Of a stretch of DNA of 64,000 nucleotides, positions 26,642-41,300 are shown in pieces. The notes below the pieces were generated by a model. It was not told the origin of the DNA. It searched no databases and worked only from the letters and a program-made list of their open reading frames with translations. Both the position numbers and the translations under genes were made by a program. The first letter of the stretch is position 1, and each line of letters starts with the position of its first letter. Where the stretch lies: NCBI GenBank assembly GCA_025331435.1, contig JAIWNI010000022.1:186001-250000 (forward strand), given 5' to 3'. This DNA comes from Choanephora cucurbitarum (lineage: Eukaryota > Mucoromycota > Mucoromycetes > Mucorales > Choanephoraceae).

Positions 26642-28377
26642 GAAGAAAACGGTTAGGTTCTGTAATAAAGGGCTATTCATTTGTTTAACCTTAAAGGCAG
26701 AAAAGAAACAATGTTGTACATCATTTTCTTTGCATGGAATATGCAGCTTATAATTGTAAGCATAAACCTTGAAAGGTTTCACCTTATTCGTTCATGAACT
26801 TGACTCAGTTGAATGTCAAACAGTAGTCCTTCTGACCACAGAGAAAAGAATAAGGAAAGGCATTTGTTATGCTGTTAACATAATTGTACGACCTTAAAAG
26901 CTTATTCATATTCAAGCCCAGGCTCTCTTTTAAGATGGTTTTCTATTATTGGCTTGACTTTGAACATTTATCTCCTTTTGTGTTATCAAAGTTTCAGAGT
27001 TAACACCGAGAAATTTGTCTAAAGAGAGATATAGAGAGAGAGACAGTAAATTGTTTGGATTTGAGGGATTTGTTCTGTTCACCAGAAACAGTGCACAAAT
27101 GATGTATGATTTAGCTATTAAAGTATATATTGAATATGTAAAAGGCGATATTTGTTGTACTAAAAGAACAAACACTTTTTCAGGCTCCAATCTTATTTCA
27201 TTGTTCTCTTTTTTATCTCATAAGCGCAGTACAAAAATCTGAAAACACCAACTTGTTTTAGAAGTGAGAGTGCTTCTCGTTTCCTCAATCGTCAATACAA
27301 AACAGATTACCCGAGAAATCTATTTAATTGCATAAACTAGTTTTTGCATGTTATTGACAGCCAGAATTGAAGAAAGTAGATGTAGTAGAGTTGGGCTTTA
27401 AAAAAGGGGGAGGTTGCAGATGAGGTGTGGATGATCTATTTTGGATTTCCGCCTTGATATTGTATAGAAGAAAAAAATCACATGAGTAGCATCTCTGGTA
27501 TTACTGTAGCAATCTGATTGCATCTTATTGTTTTCTTTGTTGTTACATAAAGACAAACTCAGTTTTTGGGCGTAAATAACTCAGAAGGGCAAAATGACCT
27601 CTCTCTCTATTCTTGTTTCGATTTACGCGATAATAATAACACGTGTAGCATAAGAAAAGCAAGCGTGATCATTCAGAAATGAGTTTCGTTTTGTGTAGGC
27701 GAAACACAAGATTGTTTAGGGAATGTTATTTATGGCGTTCAACTTACTTTCAAGCCAAGTTTCATAACTAAGACAATAGATGAATCAAACCACATTTGCG
27801 CGATTTATAATGAATATAGTCAATTTGAACATTGAGTCCTGGTTCAAAGTAGTTGCTATAAAATGCGTGTTAGTATCAGTTTGATCAAATGAATGATGGC
27901 TATCTTAAAATAAAGTTAAGATGGACTAAAACCATTTGTCCATTATTATAATCCAAACTCTTCTCTGGCTTTTCTTTCTTTTCTTGGACATTATATAAAC
28001 AGGCGCACTTAGTGCTTGCATATCGGCAGTTCAATTCAAATGTGAACTTCAAGTAAGAAGCTGCAGACGTGATTCTCAACTAACCAAGCTGGCCTTATCT
28101 AGAAGAGCAATTTAATGATCGAGAATCTTCACTCTTCAATTATACAATGTATGCTTTGTCTCTTCGAAAGCCAATCTGCTTGCCTTCATTGTGCCTTGTC
28201 TGAGATGCAAATAGGTGTCGCATGTCTCTTTATACTTTAGTGAAAGGAAAAAAAAAGTCATCTGATGTAGCTCCCCAAAAAAAAAGGTCTAAACAATTGC
28301 CAAATACGTTTCAAACACGAAACAAAGAGAGCGTAACGTATTACAACTCAGGTCCCAGGCGCAGAAGAAAATAAAAG

Positions 28378-28384
28378 TATAAAA
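28378..28384 (+). promoter_or_regulatory. TATA box of the GAPDH gene
   Basis: A TATAAAA motif 350 bp before the GAPDH start codon, followed about 30 bp later by CACCAAACCTC and a CT-rich stretch, the usual context of a strong fungal promoter. A start site near 28410-28430 would give a leader of about 300 nt. Confidence 0.55.
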
Positions 28385-28494
28385 GACCAGTAGTTCTTTG
28401 AATCTTCACCAAACCTCATAACCAAACAACTCTTTTTTTCTTTTTTGAATCTTTTCAAACTAGAAAAAACCATCTCAAGCGAATTTTCTTTTTT

Positions 28495-28558
28495 TTTAAC
28501 GACACTTTAACGACTCTTTTTTTTAACGACCTCTTTTTTTTTTTCTTTTTTTAACGAC
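28495..28558 (+). repeat. Four TTTAACGAC motifs in the GAPDH leader
   Basis: Exact TTTAACGAC copies at 28495-28503, 28506-28514, 28522-28530 and 28550-28558, separated by T/C runs of varying length. Looser relatives (TATAACGA, TTTACGA) continue downstream. They lie between the TATA box and the start codon, so probably in the transcribed leader. Confidence 0.75.
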
Positions 28559-28733
28559 CCTATTTTCTTTGACAAACCTCTTCTTTTTTCTTTATAACGA
28601 ACCTATTGAAAAAAAAAACACTTCTTTAAATCACTTTTAAAAAAACTCTAAACTCTTTTTACGAAAAACCTTACGACAAAAAACTTCTATTCTCTTTCTA
28701 TTTCAATCAATTCAATTTTAAATTACTATCAAA

Positions 28734-29942
<1,209 letters not shown>

Positions 29943-30809
29943 AAGCATCATCATACCCATCTCAATTTTCCTTTCATCCCCTCCTCCGTTTCATTCTAAT
30001 CTCTTAAAACCTAATAACTTTCTTCCTATTCCTCCTTCCCCTTCACATTCATTCTTGCTCACAAAGCAAACTTTCATTTCTCTTAAATTTTTTTGGCCAT
30101 TTATGAACACTAGTTTTCCTGTACTTTATATATGCTTCTTTTAATATTGTTACTACAATATTACATGTAAAATATTTCTCACCCCTATGCTCGTACAATA
30201 ATATAATAAAAGCAATTGAATAAAAAACCTTATTCGAATAAGATAGTCAAGTCAAATTAGTCATCCATCACTATTTTCAATAAGACAAAGTAGTTTATTG
30301 ACAAACGTCGTACAGAGGCGAAGCTAACTTTGAGTTTGTGCATTTACATCAAACATGGTCACAATGTGTATCAAATAGCAATAAAGCCTAGATAGTGAAA
30401 AGAAGTTCTCGAACACAATTGCACTTGACAATTTGGTGCTCTAACTTGCATACAGTGCATCCGCTTTTCACCAAATTTTTTCTTTTGAATGGACTGATGT
30501 TGCTGTAGTTCTCAACCAGTAAAAAGGCGAAAAATAGGGCCTCATGAAAAAGCTGTGCAGAGATTTAAGCAGCATCAATTCAATGGAAAGCAGGATTTTG
30601 AGAAGGAAGCACTGTAGAAGTAATGGGAGGTTATTCAGATATCTCTTTGGGTCTTTTCAAACTAAAATTAGAATCATGCTAATGCTGCTTCTTATTAAAA
30701 TAGACCATGTACTACCCTATGTCTCTCAAACTTTATGCGTCATATCTTGTAACATGAGATAGTGTAACTAATTGTAACTCAAAAGACAATAAGGCTTTTA
30801 TTGATTAAA
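29943..30809. other. Intergenic region between convergent GAPDH and SLH1-like genes
   Basis: About 870 bp holding both 3' UTRs. AATAAA-like signals occur near 30200 (plus) and TTTATT near 30797 (minus). The only open stretches are short and without features. Confidence 0.5.
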
Positions 30810-33800
30810 TCAAGAATCTAAATCCATTCTGGTTTCGAAATTTATGTCTACTTTACGGTCTAAACCAAGATAGCCATCACTTATTAACTGAAGCGTGTAA
30901 CTATGTTTGCCAAGGTGTTCTGGAGTTTCAAATGAGATGCTTGTGCTTGCTTTGTTTGATAAGGTTTCATTGGGACCATTTCGCATACTAATACGCTTCA
31001 ATGCAAGTAATTCATCAGTTGCTGGATTGCCAAGAACAATCCACCATGATTCATACTGAGGCTTAGGGAATAGAGGAGTATGCACTCGGCCATCGTGCAT
31101 TTTCTTTTCTGAACCATGAGGAATACGATTGAGTTGGATAGAAATCTTGTATTCAGTATCTGGAATAAGATATGTCTTTTGAGTATCAATCTCAGCTTTC
31201 ACGTTCATGCATGGCATGCGGTCTATAACGCGTTGGATCTATGAAGTTACAGTGGGTAAATATTTACTATGATTGAACTAAAGTGACACTTACCTCAGTA
31301 ATTTTTTCTTCATCTAAATCTCGAACACTAGAGAAAATGCTCTTTACTTGACTGGCTGGCAGTCTCAAAAGGTCAGCAACAGATCTAACAGTCTTACCCT
31401 AGTGAGAAGAAAAGTTAGATTAAAGATGTCAATTTTACTTTTGATATTACCTTGTGTCGGATGTGATGGAGCATCTTTGGCTCAATATGTGGGAGTGTTA
31501 ACAGGTTGGATTGATCATGCCAGCGTGCTTGTTTAATACACTGAAGTACGTTCATAATAGTTAAGCATGTGTTTAGATAACCGTTATCTGCTACTACATC
31601 AATCATTGCTTGACAGAAACGAATAGCAGAATCCAATACAGTAATTTGATCGGTAATATAATCTGAACTTGGCAATTGTAAACGACTGATATGTGCCTGC
31701 ACAAGGACATAAGCCTTGACGTGAGGGCTGATGTAATTAGCAGTGCCTTTGACATCATAAGGAATAAACTTTTCAATCTCTTGATTGAGTAGATCTTCTT
31801 GACAACGGGCAGGCAGTTCTTCATATTCAGGTACATTACCAAGTGTGGTCAAAATATCATCGATCTGTGATTTTTCATCTAATGTATCGTGAAAATGACG
31901 AACTGTATGAGGATGAAGATAGTAATAGGAAGCAATTCGAGCAGAAATCAAAGGCACCAGTTCAAAATCATCCACAACCTCTACACAGCCAGCCTTCTCG
32001 AGTCGAGCAGCTACCTCGTTAATAGTGTTTGATAGATAAGTGTCAATACCCTTTTGTGTCATGTCATCCAGACCATAGTAAGTAGGATTCTGTTGAAGAC
32101 GACGGTAGAAATAGGTCCAAGTCAAATAATCAAGAGCATCTTGCTTAGTCTTAATGGTACCTCCTACAATTTCAGCATTGATGTGATCATCCAAAAATTT
32201 GTGCAGGCTGGATTCGACAGGGAAAGGTTCATGTAAAAACTTTTTGAAAAAGTTCTTCTTGCTATCTTGTACAAAAACACGAGAAATACCAGTATTGTCA
32301 AATTGAGGACGACCAGCACGACCCATCATTTGCAACACATCAGTAATGGGGAAGTCAACATATCGACGTTCCTTATAGTTATAGAATTCAGTGCCCTTGA
32401 TAACGACCAAATGAGCAGGTAAGTTAACACCCCAAGCAAGTGTACTGGTAGCTATAAGGATTTGGATCTTCATGTTCAAAAACAGTTCTTCCACAATCTT
32501 TCGATCACTTTCTTTCAAACCAGCATGGTGAAGACCGATACCAAATGCAAGTGACATGCGAAGTGAGTCGTCATGAATTGAACTTAATAACATCTCCAGC
32601 TCATTGTCATCCATATGTAACCATTGACGAGGGTTGTCTTCCATACCACAATAAGCAATTAAATCTTGGGCGGTCAAACGCGTCTGTCTACGCGAAGAGA
32701 CGAAAACGATGACAGGCTGTGTAGGTGAATGTGTCTTGATAGCAGCATAGGTAGGCTTGTTCATTGTGGCCATACGGGGGCAATAATGCTTTCCGGGGAA
32801 GCCATCGATGTAGATCTCGAGAGGCACAGGACGTACAGAATGTCTAAAGTTGAAAAGGCCCACTTTGTCAATACCCAGCCAGTTAGCTAAATCAATGGCG
32901 TTGGCCAATGCAGTTGAAAGACCAACAATGCGCACTTTTTGATCCAATTGAGATCCGATATAGTTCATACGAGACACAATGACTTCAAGGATAGGTCCAC
33001 GATCTCCACCCAACAAGTGAATTTCATCGATAATAACACACGAGACATTTCGAACATAGCTACGCTTTTGCCAACTACGACTGATACCATCCCATTTTTC
33101 GGGAGTAGTAATAATGATATCAGCAGACTCAATTGTCTTGAGATCAGGAGTGACATCACCTGTCAACTCGACCAATTTCTTCTTCATAGGGCCTGTCAAA
33201 CGCTTGTTCCAATCCGCTACTCTTTCTTTTACTAGAGCCTTCATAGGAGCGATGTAGACTACTTTAGAACCAGGTCTATCTCTAAATGCAGCCCACATGA
33301 CCAGTTCAGCAGCTACCGTCTTACCAGAACCTGTAGGAGCGCCTACCAAAGAGTTACAATCTGTGTTGTATAGTGTGTGGAAGATTTGCGTTTGAACAGG
33401 ATTGAAATGCGTAAAGCGCTTAGCACAAATCTCTTCAAGAACTTCATTCTTCAATGCAGTAATAGGTAATGGCTGAAGATCAAGCAAATCAGTGTGGGGA
33501 GGATAAAGCTGAGGTAGAATCAAGTGTTGGAAGGAGATGGGAAGCACAGTTTCAGCACCTAGCCATCTATCAGAGACAGCACGGACATATATTTGGGAGG
33601 GAAGAGGTTCAACCAAGGGCACAGTAAACACGATCTTGATTGGCTCACCAAACTGCTTCTTGTAAAGCAAGAAGTATTCTGAATAATAGATTTCTACGTT
33701 TTCGGAGTCTTCTGCCCAGATATACCATGGTTCAACACTACCATGGAGACGATCATTCCAAACAAAATCAGGAGTGATAGTCAATTCGACATGTAGTACA

Positions 33801-36800
33801 TTTCGAGTAATAGGTGCAATGCGAGCATCCAACAAAAGCATTGGGAACTCATCAACGCATTTTGAAATAGTCATACCCATACGTGCATGACGCACTAAAT
33901 CACCCAACTCGGTAGGATCCATATCACGCATTTCTTCAATTGATACTTCGTGTGTTCTGTTTTCTATCTTGTTAATGATATCTTGAGGCAGAGGCATTTG
34001 ACGCAAAGGATGCTGAAATGTCCACATGCGCTTCTCAACTGCCTTATTGATCTGAAGCAAGACAGAAGCAGTAGGGCCCCAGTTTCTGTTAAGAGCGATT
34101 TCAAACAGAGCACGAGCAATACGACCTGAGTTTTGAGCAACATAAGCACAGTCAGAAACAAGGGCGAAGTCCTCAATGTAAGCATTAGAGACATAGGATT
34201 GCAGCAAAATGTTGACTTTCCCGTGAGTATCTTCAGTACCACCCTATATAAAGTTTGTAAGAAATAAAAATGACACCATATAGCGAAATAGCTTACCCTA
34301 ATATCACAAGCACAAGCGTTGTCCAAAAGATTCTTAAGTTCTTGATGTTCATTTTCGCGCGATTTGATCTGATCAAATTCTGAACTCATACTCATCATAG
34401 AAAGAACATCAGCTTCAGTCATGCGAGGCTTCATCATGGTATTGAAAATCTCAATACTGGTGTGCTTGATGTAGAAATTGGATGCAATACGACCTAGATC
34501 CTTTGGTAACAGGTACCCAGTATTCTCATCAAAAATAATCATCTGGCAATTGGCTAACTTGCGAGCAGCCATTGTGATAATTTCATGTCTTTTTCTGCCC
34601 AGCAAGGGATCATTGACTGCTTCTGAGTGATCCATACCATATACCATAGGGTTTTTCTTCATACGGACATAAAGATAGGTGTAACTGAGCCAGGTAACAG
34701 CCTCGTCCACATTAGTTACTGTACCCAAGGAAATCTCTGCATTGAGGTTGTCAACAATGTTTTCAATAAATTTAGACTCAATTGGGTGTTGTTGTGTAAT
34801 TGCCGAAATATAATGGGAGAGGCGATCGTGCGTTGTTAAGATATAGCCAACACCATGTGTTTCATATTGAGGACGACCAGCACGACCAAAGATTTGAAGA
34901 ACATCAAGAATGGAGAGATCTACAAAACTACCCTTGGTTGAATCATAGACCTGAGTACCTTTGATAACAACCGCATAGGCAGGCAAGTTGACACCCCAAG
35001 CCAATGTGGCAGTACAACAAAGAACCTTAAGGGCACCTTCTTGGAACATTTTTTCGGTCAGATTACGATCAGAGCGGAGCATACCGGCATGGTGAATACC
35101 AAAACCATATTGAAAGAGTTCCTTTAGCTCCTTGTTACGTGATTTGCTTACGTCTCGTTTGAACTGAGAGTATTTGGGTGAATCTGAACAGTCGAAGTAA
35201 CCTAAACAAAAAATAGATACGATGAGCAAACCTGTAGGTGTGTTATCAATAATGATACTTGCTTCCCATCATTTCATTGGCCACCTCTTCCCTTAACATC
35301 TGTGCTGTCTTTACAGTCTCTTTTCTTGCATGAACAAAGACCATAACCTGATGGCCGTCTCTCACAAGCTCAGATACTTTATCGAAACAAGCTCTATTCA
35401 TTCTTTCGTTTGAAGGAACTGAGTTTGGTTTTCCTTTAATGCCTAAAAAGTGCTGCTCCAAGGGTACAGGTCGAAATCCATTGTCAAAGTAGAACAAACC
35501 TTGATAAGGATTGACTCTATTAAAAAGAACATAATCACACATCAATATGCAGAATCCTCAAATAGGAAATTAGAGAAAGCAACTATACCTCAAAAATGCT
35601 GCCACATCAACGTAATTGGGCAGAGTAGCAGAAAGACCAACGATACGAATCAATGATTGACTTGATTCTACTTGACGCAAAGTTCTTGCAATAATACTTT
35701 CGATAACAGCACCACGATCTTCATGAAGCAAGTGAACTTCATCTATAATGAGTAGTTTCACTTTCTAATATGCAATTTTACTCAATAATATCGAACTTTT
35801 TTTTTTTTGTAATCTTTACTTACCTGAGTGAGTTCCACATCACCTGTGCCCTTTCTAGTAATGACATCCCATTTTTCAGGAGTGGTAACAATAAACTGAG
35901 TAGCACTAATCTCTGCTTTTGTTAGCTGCATATCACCAGTCAACTCACGAACACTGACACCCAAGAATTTGAGTCTCTTGCTCATCTTTTCAACTACTTC
36001 TGCAGCCAAGGCTTTCATGGGAGCTACATACACGATCTTGAAATCATTCTTGGCAATTGTGAAATCAATCTCAGTAGTGCCAGTATGAGGAGGAGGACTA
36101 CAATGTTGGGAAAGACATCGAAGTACAGTCAACATAGCAACATCAGTTTTACCCTACCGTATACATATATATGTCAGAAAGAAAGCATGGTGGAAAATAA
36201 GTATACAATCTAAACTTACAGCACCGGTAGGAGCACACACAAGCATGTTTTCGTTTGTTTCATAAGCAACAGGATATACAATGGATTGTACTCTGTTTAG
36301 TGTCTCATATGCCTTTTTTTTCAAAAACCTATTCAATTTCTGATTGCATCAAGTATTTAATCGTCAAATACCTTAAAAGCATTGCTTGCCAAGTTATCCA
36401 ATTCCGCAATAGGAATGCGTCTTTCGCCTGTTCGCACAGGTGCTATCTTTGGTACAGGAATAATGGTCTCTTCATAATCATTATAATCTTCTCTTACAGT
36501 GCCTGCGGGCAAAGCAAACCGAGTACCAAATAATGATAGGGTGCCACCTGCCTGATTGGCTTGGTATACATGAGGGTAAGTTGGCTGTGACTTTGTCTTG
36601 TAGTTGGAGCTAAACAAAGGTGCCTGACTTGCATTTAAAAGAGCATCTTCTCTTGCCTGTCTAAGATCATCACCATCAAATCCCAAAATGCTCATTGAAA
36701 CACTATTGGCGTCATCTGTATGTTTTATGTCAGTAAAATCTCTAATCCCAAGAACTATCACAACCACTTGCCTTCCGTTCTGTTTTGTGATTTCATCGCC

Positions 36801-37665
36801 CTCTTTTGCTCTTTTCTCAATCTCTTCTCTTCCTTTAGCTCTTTCTCTGATTGAACAATGAATTGTGTGCCATAAACAGGACGTCTAGCTTCTGGTTGAT
36901 TTGCTGTGGCCTGAGTTGGTTTGTTTTTTATTTGATCATAGTCTGACATGCGTATGATGTTATGTACAATAGTTGTTCGATTCGTGATTAATTCAATAAT
37001 GAAATCCACTGCATCAAATCCCAACAGTTCGAACAATGTTTGCTGAATATCATCATCACTGGATCCTGAGCGAAGGATAGTAAAAATATCTGCACACAAC
37101 TGTTTTTCATTCAAGCCAATTCCAGGGTTGCTTGATAGGTGTTTGCGAGATTGCCTATAAGTTTGTCAGGTATGTATTCACTTTTATTCTTCTTTCTCTT
37201 TTTTTTCAGCTTACTGTAACAACCAGTCGCGATCAAATATAGCAACCTTCTTTTTATCATCACTGGTTTCAATTGGTGTAGTAATTGAATTCTTCTTAGG
37301 TGTATGAGTGTCCCTAATAGAGTCATTGATATATGGATGTGCAAATGGTTGACGTGGAAAATGGAATTCGATATCTTTGCCAAAAGCGGCTTCAGGCAAG
37401 TCTTTCAATTGTCAAGTTAGCTCTTTTTTTTTTTGAAAGCCGATCATAAACTAATTCTACCTGCACTTTTGTTATCATACTTCTCAACAAGTTGACAGAA
37501 TTCTTCTACAGACTTTTGCCAGTCTTTCTTGTTTTCTAGAGGTGCGGAAAGTATGTTAGCAGGGTGCTGCTTGGCTTTCCCTTTTCCTTTTCCTTTAGAA
37601 AAAGGAGCAGAATCTGACAAGATCTGGCGAAGTACGTTGCTGAATGAGGCAGTTGAAGTGACCAT
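30810..37665 (-). CDS. SLH1: Ski2-like helicase with two cassettes, Slh1/ASCC3 type
   Basis: RNA helicase of the ribosome-quality-control trigger (RQT/ASC-1) complex that splits collided ribosomes. Exons on the minus strand: 37665-37461, 37401-37215, 37154-36772, 36715-36372, 36312-36220, 36153-35824, 35764-35589, 35516-35263, 35201-34297, 34243-31451, 31398-31294 and 31238-30810, in frame to 2067 aa. Cassette 1 has APTGAGKT (about residue 400), [23 protein letters not shown] and [13 protein letters not shown]; cassette 2 has APTGSGKT (about 1260), [14 protein letters not shown] and GIGLHHAGL, each followed by a Sec63-like region. [17 protein letters not shown] and the DEVH box favour Slh1/ASCC3 over Brr2. 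Two introns (36771-36716, 35262-35202) appear to use GC donors. Exon 5's acceptor was placed to give [13 protein letters not shown]. Confidence 0.92.
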
Positions 37666-38347
37666 AAAAGTATCCTTAAGAAAAGAAAACACTCTTCGTA
37701 CTTGAGTTACCCTTTTTTTAAAGCGTTTATTTTGGCTGCGGTGCTACTGGCGGGATGCGAATGGAAGCACCACCGCAGTTGCTTGGATACAAATTTTCCT
37801 CACTCTAACCTCCCCTAACTGAAGAAATAAATGCAAGAAAAAAGCCTGAATCTCTCAAAGTTAGAATTCCCTCAAGTAACGTAGAGGCTATGCTAGTAAT
37901 GCTTTCTCTCAATGTCCTGGTGCAATACATTTTCACAATCATACAAGATTACAAAATGCAGGGCTAAAATACAGAATATTTTGAGGCATGAAAGCAAACT
38001 GGAAATGGTATATGCTGGGATGTTGCATCATGATATTCTTCCACAGAGTAAATACTTAACTTTCAAGCTACAATAAAGAGTGCGCCTCTTCGTTTCGGGG
38101 CTCAAGACTTCTCACAAATTCTTTGAGGTGTTGGGATTAGAAGTTATAGTCAAAAAAGATACCAAAAGATGCAAACATGACTATAGAAGCAATTGTTTCT
38201 GCATGCTGTCAAACTTTCGTAGAAAGATTCCAATATGCAACTTTTCTTTAAAATCCAGAAGCTCAGCCAAAAATAAATAAATAAATTTTATCTGCTTTAC
38301 ATACACGCACACTCTCTCTTTTGAATGAAGCGATAAGATCAGTAAGC
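37666..38347. other. Divergent promoter region
   Basis: About 680 bp between the SLH1-like gene and the large plus-strand gene. AT-rich, with a GC-richer patch around 37735-37790. A four-codon upstream frame (ATG AAG CGA TAA, 38325-38336) precedes the next start codon. Nothing else is seen. Confidence 0.45.
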
Positions 38348-41300
38348 ATGTTTTCTAATGCACAGAATCAGCCTCAGAGTGCAACAATAATCAATATACA
38401 TTCTCCTGAGGATGAGATGCAACCAGTCACTGAGAGTAGTTTTGGTCGCCGGCCTTCAAGCACTTCAAGGCCAACCTCTCAGCCATCTGCTCAATCGCAT
38501 ACAAAGCCAAAACCTTCACCGAAGGTTGAAGAATATCGGAAAATGATTCAACATATTACAAATAAAATCATAAAACGAAAGAGACCTCCTACAGCTCTAT
38601 CTCATCTGAACGATTTCTCGAGAACAACTCAAGTAAACAATACTTTCGAAAATGATGACACTATCGATCTTCTCATTCAACTCAGATCAGCTCTCATGGT
38701 TTGTCACCAAATAGGCTTGAGTTCTCAAGTATTATTTCAAGGGTAAAGAGAAATCATAATAATAAAAAAAAAAGGCTAATTTGATCCCTATTTAGCGAGC
38801 GGACTCCAACCAACTCGCCATTATCTTCCAGATCCAACTCTCCTTTACCTTCTCCACGCATAGAAAGCCCAATACGATCGCCTGAACCTTTTGGATCGGC
38901 AGTACCATTGTTTTCAATAGCAAACAATCAATCCAGCAAGAGCCATACAGAATTCGATATAATCCTCTATATATTAAGTGATTTGGTATTAAATGATAGT
39001 CGATACAAGACATCCAATCCAAAACCTTCTCGCCCTCCATTTACCATGCAAGCCATTCTGATTGATCTTGCTACGATACTTACTCAGATACGCGATGATT
39101 CGTCTGGATTATACCTCATTGGCACTGTATTCATGCCAGCATTTGAATCATTTTCAGAAGGCACAATGCTAGGTCGGCTTTTAGCTTTCTTTATAGACAG
39201 CTTACTGCCTAAGCTGATGAAGTGCAAAGACGAGCCCAAATCTCGATTGAACAATAAAACAACTTATAATGAAAGTTCCACTAGTAAAGTACAAACTTAC
39301 AAAGTTATTAAATTTGCTTGCTTGCCTCTTACTCTTTCCTGTACTTATTGTTTTACCATCTATCATTAGAAGCAGTGCAAACCAAAACGGTTCATCCCAA
39401 CACACCTACTATCAACATTCAAAGTGCAGAACCAGATCAACTGAGTGTGCCTACCAAAGCATCCCATCTCACAATAGACACTCGTCCACTCACAGTAGCT
39501 GCTCAGTCTTCTTCTCCTATCTCACCTGCTGCTCTCAGTGTCAATAGCAATAATCAAGCACAATCCTTGAGTGCCTATCATGCGTTCTCTTTATTCACGC
39601 CTCTTTTATTCTTTATGATTCAGTATCTTGACCCTTATCTGGCAGCTCAACCTAGTCGAGCACAGCAGGACAACTTGACATATACCTTAACACGTCAAGC
39701 AAACTCAATTCACAACTTCCATAAAGCGCTTTCATATATGATGAGCTGCAAACCAGATCTATACTTGGATCTTTTGGATATCATATCACATAGTACGTCC
39801 GAAGTCAAGTTCAGAGCATGTCAAGTTTTGTTCAACTACTACATCGTCAGTGTGGGGCATGTCGTCGTAGCGGATCCTTTGCCTCGGCTAGGCACTCAAG
39901 AAGAATTAGAGATATTGGATCAAAGACGCTTGCAGCAAGAACTTGAGGAAGAACATCAACGAAACCATCAACAGCTGAACAGCCATTCAACTACCCAAAA
40001 CAGGACTGCCAAGGACCCAACAAGAGCGGAATTAGTCGAAGATGATTGGGTTGAAGAGCAACATGTGTGGTATAGCTATATGTTTGACGAAAATGACAGT
40101 AATGCAAAAATCCTCTCCAATAATCCTTTTTCGTTTGGTGCTTATAAGAGCACTACTGATTCGCATTGTAAAGAATGTTTTAAGCCAATTCAAGGCTGCG
40201 GATTGCACTGTTTCCAATGTAGAAGCAACATTCACATCGACTGTCACAACTCTAAAATGCAAATGGATGGCCATGGTATGCTTTTTTATATGAAAGCAGG
40301 TAACATTCAAAAGGTTGTTGCACCTCAATATTGTATTGTTCCCCCTCAACCACGTTGTCGCGACATGGTTGATCGAGGTCTCTTACAATGGAACATCAAG
40401 TCTAGTGCTCCCAAGGTGGGGCTTTTAGGCCACTTGTTCCAGCTGATTAACTTATTTACAGCTACTCTTTGTATCTGTTGCCATTTGCCTCTTTGGGGTA
40501 CCTGTCTACAAGCCTATCAGTGTACAACATGCTTTCGGTTTATCCACCCAGAATGCCTTGCAGAAATAGAGGAAAGCAATAACTTATCCAGTGTCCATTC
40601 TCATAACCCATTGTCTCCATCAACATCAGCTCATAGATTACAAAAATGCTCCTTTAAATCTTCATTGCAAGAATCTGACATAACGATATCTCAGGCTGAT
40701 TTAGAAAAAAGTCTGGCTGCTTTTTATGATGATGCTTTGTCAACACAGTCCGAATCTTTGAGAGGAAAGAGTTTTGAAGAAGTTGGTTTGATGGTGAATA
40801 CACTTTTGATTCAAGAAAATATATTGCATTGTGGTGTAGCCTCAGGTTGTATGATTATTACACAGGAATCGGACGATCCTTTGCTTTTGACAACCGATAC
40901 CTTACATAAACAAGGCAGACCATCTTCTCATTCTGCTCTTTTATCACAAGCCATCAATGCATACAGTGACTTTTTAGAGTCGGCAGAAAATGTTCATGTT
41001 TCCACATTCTTTGTTGACTTCTTTGATCATTCTGATTTTACTGCTGTCAAACATCTGATGAACAAGCAAGACTTTTTGTATCATTTGGGCGCCATGATGA
41101 AATCGCTTGTTACCTCATCTGATGACAGCATATCTAATTTCGCAATCAACAATCGACAGCACAAGCGAACCTCAGACAACTCTCAGGGATTCTTGCAAGT
41201 ATCTCCAAGTCCTTTTGCAACCAATACTTGGGACGACGATGAATACAATAATGAATTGGATGAAAGTCATACCCCAAACGAAAACTTGGATCGCTCAGTC

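Larger units (their letters stand above)
26642..28733. other. Long intergenic region and GAPDH promoter/leader
   Basis: About 2.1 kb without a supported gene. The left part is plain AT-rich sequence. From about 28370 it holds a TATA box, then CT-rich sequence with T-runs and repeated TTTAACGAC motifs up to the GAPDH start. No tRNA-like or hairpin-rich segment was seen. Confidence 0.5.

Noticed and set aside
30810..37665. Brr2 (spliceosomal helicase) as an alternative identity
   Set aside because: Two cassettes fit both, but the [17 protein letters not shown] segment, the DEVH box and the N-terminal region read as Slh1/ASCC3.
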